From NCBI RefSeq assembly GCF_013393905.1, contig NZ_CP040277.1, positions 168,630-232,629 of the forward strand: 64,000 bases of DNA. The letters are read 5' to 3'. The notes below the pieces were generated by a model that worked only from the letters and a program-made list of their open reading frames with translations, did no database searches and was not told the origin of the DNA. Below are positions 61,491 to 64,000 of the stretch, in pieces (positions within the stretch are counted from its first letter, which is position 1; each line of letters opens with the position of its first letter). Made by a program: the position numbers and the translations under genes. The stretch is from Nostoc sp. C052 (GTDB lineage Bacteria; Cyanobacteriota; Cyanobacteriia; Cyanobacteriales; Nostocaceae).

Positions 61491-62477
61491 ATGTCGATTT
61501 TTAACATGACAACAACAACGTCAAATATTAAATTCAGCACAGATATAGTTCGTAATTATCTGCAAGATATTGTTCGTGTACCATTGTTAACTCATGAGGA
61601 AGAAATTGTATATAGCAAACAGGTACAGCAGATGATTACGTTACACAAAAAAAAGGAAACTTTGAAGAAACACCTCAATCACGAACCATCTCAAAAACAA
61701 TTAGCTCAATATGTACAACTTAGTGAAATGGAAGTGAAGGAAATTTTTCAGAAAGGTACACAGGCAAAGCAAAAGATGATGGCAGCAAATCTTCGTTTAG
61801 TGGTTTCTATTGCCAAAAAATATCAAGGACGAAATTTGGAGTTTATGGATTTAATTCAGGAAGGTTCACTAGGTTTAGAGCGTGGTGTAGAGAAATTTGA
61901 CCCTACTCGTGGCTATAAGTTTTCTACCTATGCTTATTGGTGGATTAGCCAGGGAATGACACGAGCAATATCTCAGCAATCACGAACTATTAGACTGCCA
62001 ATTCATCTTACCGAAAAGTTGAACAAACTAAAAAAAGTGCAAAGGGAATTATCTCAAAAACTAAAGCGCAGTCCTAGTATGTCTGAAATTGCAGAAAAGA
62101 TGAAATTAAACCCTGCTCAAATCCGCGAACTGCTGATGATATCTCGTCAACCTGTTTCATTAGATAAACAAGTGGGCGATAACGAAGACACAGAATTGCA
62201 AGAACTTTTAACAGAAGTTCCAGAAGCCTCGCCTGAAATCCAAGTAACTCAAAATTTAATGCGTCAAGATATCTATCTCTCACTGAGAGAATTAACTCCA
62301 CAGCAGCAACAAGTCCTAATTTTGCATTATGGCTTGGAAGATAATTGCGAACTCACCTTGACGCAGGTAGCTCAACATCTCAACATTAGTGAAAGCAGAG
62401 TTCGTTACTTAGAAAAACAAGCACTGAGTTACCTCCGTCGTTGCCAAACAAATCTACGAGAGTATATTTTCACTTAA
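61491..62477 (+). CDS. Group 2 RpoD-like sigma factor
   Basis: Sigma-70 family protein of 328 residues without region 1.1. It has region 1.2 (DIVRNYLQDIVRVPLLTHEEE), region 2 (NLRLVVSIAKKYQGRNLEFM, then GYKFSTYAYWWISQGMTRAI), region 3 (MSEIAEKMKLNPAQIRELL) and region 4 with the HTH LTLTQVAQHLNISESRVRYLE. This is the SigB/C/D/E-type group 2 pattern of cyanobacteria, used for stress and starvation. It is probably cotranscribed with the pxcA-like gene, so the response regulator may extend its effect through this sigma factor. Confidence 0.92.
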   Translation: MSIFNMTTTTSNIKFSTDIVRNYLQDIVRVPLLTHEEEIVYSKQVQQMITLHKKKETLKKHLNHEPSQKQLAQYVQLSEMEVKEIFQKGTQAKQKMMAANLRLVVSIAKKYQGRNLEFMDLIQEGSLGLERGVEKFDPTRGYKFSTYAYWWISQGMTRAISQQSRTIRLPIHLTEKLNKLKKVQRELSQKLKRSPSMSEIAEKMKLNPAQIRELLMISRQPVSLDKQVGDNEDTELQELLTEVPEASPEIQVTQNLMRQDIYLSLRELTPQQQQVLILHYGLEDNCELTLTQVAQHLNISESRVRYLEKQALSYLRRCQTNLREYIFT

Positions 62478-62660
62478 ATGTATGACAAAACATCAGTATG
62501 AACATCTTGCTTCTTCAACTGTTTGTCAACATCGTTAGAAGCTGAAACAAAGTTAGAGAGAGTTTTGAGACTATAAAAAAGTATACATTTCCGAAAGGAT
62601 TATAGCTTCATCAAAGGTCACTTATTTGTTTTTTTTAAGAAATCTCTATAACTAGCTAAA

Positions 62661-62678
62661 ATTTCACCCAAATTTCAT
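62661..62678 (+). promoter_or_regulatory. Tandem ATTTCAT-type operator of DUF2808 copy 4
   Basis: Plus strand ATTTCAC-CCAA-ATTTCAT, then CTTTGTC in 11-bp phase, then TATTAAG as -10 candidate. It lies 91 bp before the start codon, the same distance as at DUF2808 copy 3. Confidence 0.62.
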
Positions 62679-62768
62679 CTCACTTTGTCAAGCTATTAAG
62701 AGGTAACATCTTTCACTGAAGATGATTCTGATGATTGATGAATTTAGTAAAGTGATTATAAGAGCGCA

Positions 62769-63254
62769 ATGAATAGAACACTGACATACACTGCTATTTT
62801 TGCCTTGACTATGGCAGTTTTAGTTCCAGCTACTTATGCAAATCCTATACCACAATCTAGTAACTTTCCTCATGTTATTAGCTTGGTAGAATTTCCCCAG
62901 GGTATTCGCCACGCGAGGATTATGAGACATACCTTAAAAATAGCAGTTCCCGAAAATAGCAAGGCTATTTCTCAGCTAATTATCGAAGCTCCAGCTAACA
63001 TTGTTCTCAGAGAGAATATTGATGCGTCCGATCAATCCGGTAAAAAATTTGCTGCAAAAGTTTCTATTCAAGGTAAAAAAGCTACGCTAGAGTTTGCCGA
63101 ATCAGTCGCTCCTGGAACTGTCATAATTGTAGAAATGAATAATGTTAAAAAAACAGCAGTGACTACTGGTGATAAGTTCTACAAGATATCTACCATTCTC
63201 GCTGGCATGAATGTAGAGTTACCAATTGGTATTGCTCAATTGCGTGTAATTTAA
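62769..63254 (+). CDS. DUF2808 secreted protein, copy 4
   Basis: Secreted protein of 161 residues with signal peptide (MNRTLTYTAIFALTMAVLV, cleavage near TYANP). The DUF2808 core is IAVPENSKAISQLIIEAPAN, then DQSGKKFAAKVSIQGK, then LEFAESVAPGTVI, ending MNVELPIGIAQLRV. It lies 31 bp before the second response regulator gene and may be cotranscribed with it. Of the three copies at the left end it is most like copies 2 and 3. Function unknown. Confidence 0.82.
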   Translation: MNRTLTYTAIFALTMAVLVPATYANPIPQSSNFPHVISLVEFPQGIRHARIMRHTLKIAVPENSKAISQLIIEAPANIVLRENIDASDQSGKKFAAKVSIQGKKATLEFAESVAPGTVIIVEMNNVKKTAVTTGDKFYKISTILAGMNVELPIGIAQLRVI

Positions 63255-63285
63255 TGAACAAATTACTAAAATACATCTGCTGATT

Positions 63286-64000
63286 ATGAAAGTTTTGCTT
63301 GTTGAAGATGAGCCGGATCTGGGTGCATCGATTCAGCGAAAGTTGAGTAAAGAAAGATATATTGTTGACTGGGTTTTGGATGGAAATGAAGCCTGGACTT
63401 ATCTAGAACATGATTGGACTCAATATACACTGGCAATTTTTGATTGGTTGTTACCAGGAATGTCAGGTTTAGAACTGTGCAAGCGTTTACGAGTTCGGGG
63501 TAATGCTTTGCCCGTGCTGATGCTAACTGCTAAAGATACCATGGCAGATAAGGTAGCTGGACTAGATGCAGGGGCTGATGATTATTTGATCAAGCCGTTT
63601 GGCATGGCAGAACTACTGGCACGTTTGCGTGCTTTGCAAAGGCGAGCTTCCTTTGGAGGTGCAGCGCTTACGTCTCAGTTCCAGCCTTTACAATTGCAAG
63701 TTGGTGGACTTATCCTGGACTGCGGTAATTGTACAGTTTCTCGACAGTACCCGAATGGTGAAAATAAGGTAATTTATTTAACAAAAAAAGAATTTCAATT
63801 ATTAGAATACTTGATGAAACGTCCTAATACAGTTATTACCCGCGACCAAATTTTAAATCATCTGTACGCCTTTAGTGCAGAACGCGTTAGTAATGTAGTA
63901 GCAGCTCAAATCCGACTTTTGCGACGCAAATTATCGGAATATGGTTGTGATGGCTTAATCGAAACTATCCCTAGTATGGGCTATCGTTTCAATCCTGGCA
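63286..64000 (+). CDS. OmpR-family response regulator, 3' end cut by window edge
   Basis: Response regulator paralogous to the one at the left edge: MKVLLVEDEPDLGASIQ, phospho-acceptor Asp53 in AIFDWLLPG, DYLIKPFGM with the Lys, and a winged-helix domain with TKKEFQLLEYL, NVVAAQIRLLRRKL and SMGYRFNPG. Few if any residues are missing. It follows the DUF2808 gene by 31 bp and runs out of the window, where a histidine kinase gene would be expected. It and the left copy are the obvious candidates for binding the ATTTCAT direct repeats. Confidence 0.92.
   Translation, partial: MKVLLVEDEPDLGASIQRKLSKERYIVDWVLDGNEAWTYLEHDWTQYTLAIFDWLLPGMSGLELCKRLRVRGNALPVLMLTAKDTMADKVAGLDAGADDYLIKPFGMAELLARLRALQRRASFGGAALTSQFQPLQLQVGGLILDCGNCTVSRQYPNGENKVIYLTKKEFQLLEYLMKRPNTVITRDQILNHLYAFSAERVSNVVAAQIRLLRRKLSEYGCDGLIETIPSMGYRFNPG

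Overview
The window looks like chromosome or large plasmid DNA from a filamentous, probably heterocyst-forming cyanobacterium (Nostocales). The evidence is the many HIP1 octamers (GCGATCGC), AT-rich spacers, short interspersed repeats, and cyanobacterial families (DUF2808, PxcA/CemA, DevBCA, group 2 sigma factor). No rRNA, tRNA, transposase, CRISPR array or replication gene was seen.

Layout. (1) 1-8.5 kb: the end of an OmpR-type response regulator gene facing out of the window, a PLP enzyme with a MATE-like exporter, three DUF2808 secreted proteins, a His-rich lipoprotein and an FtsH remnant. The spacers carry a repeated operator, ATTTCAT-N4-ATTTCAT. (2) 8.7-23.3 kb: a one-direction biosynthetic cluster. 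It holds an acyl/thioester-reductase-like SDR, a stand-alone nitric oxide synthase oxygenase, a second SDR, a CrtR/desaturase-like di-iron membrane enzyme, a class III aminotransferase, an SRPBCC protein, a FemAB/GNAT-like transferase, an acyl-CoA dehydrogenase, a glycosyltransferase, a formyltransferase and a DevBCA exporter. It has no PKS or NRPS. I read it as the pathway for an exported, nitrogen-containing, probably glycosylated lipid-like product. This is the best candidate for an undescribed system. (3) 26-41 kb: copper and other metal handling: DUF305 protein, CopZ-like chaperone, CopA-type ATPase, cupredoxin-like protein, two MerR regulators, an RND efflux pair and several small Cys/Met-rich or YtkA-like secreted proteins. 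Six spacers carry a MerR-type promoter with an exact 20-bp spacer. (4) 42.6-46.9 kb: an arsenic operon (arsR, PstS-like, ACR3, arsC, tyrosine/dual-specificity phosphatase, arsH). (5) 48.6-60.3 kb: Zn/Cd/Co resistance: CDF, ZntA/CadA-type ATPase, SmtB/ArsR regulator with a perfect 11-2-11 operator, CzcB/CzcA RND pair, lipoprotein, DUF190, second CDF. (6) 60.6-64 kb: PxcA-like protein, group 2 sigma factor, a fourth DUF2808 gene and a second response regulator, paralogous to the first and also facing out.

How it fits together. The metal modules cover sensing (MerR, ArsR, response regulators), cytosolic chaperoning, inner-membrane export (P-type ATPases, CDF), envelope-spanning export (RND; no outer-membrane TolC partner here) and periplasmic binding. 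The ATTTCAT direct repeats lie on the coding-strand side of a response regulator gene, all four DUF2808 genes, czcB and pxcA. That suggests one two-component regulon across the island; both histidine kinases would lie outside the window. Functions come from reading motifs only; no database search was possible.
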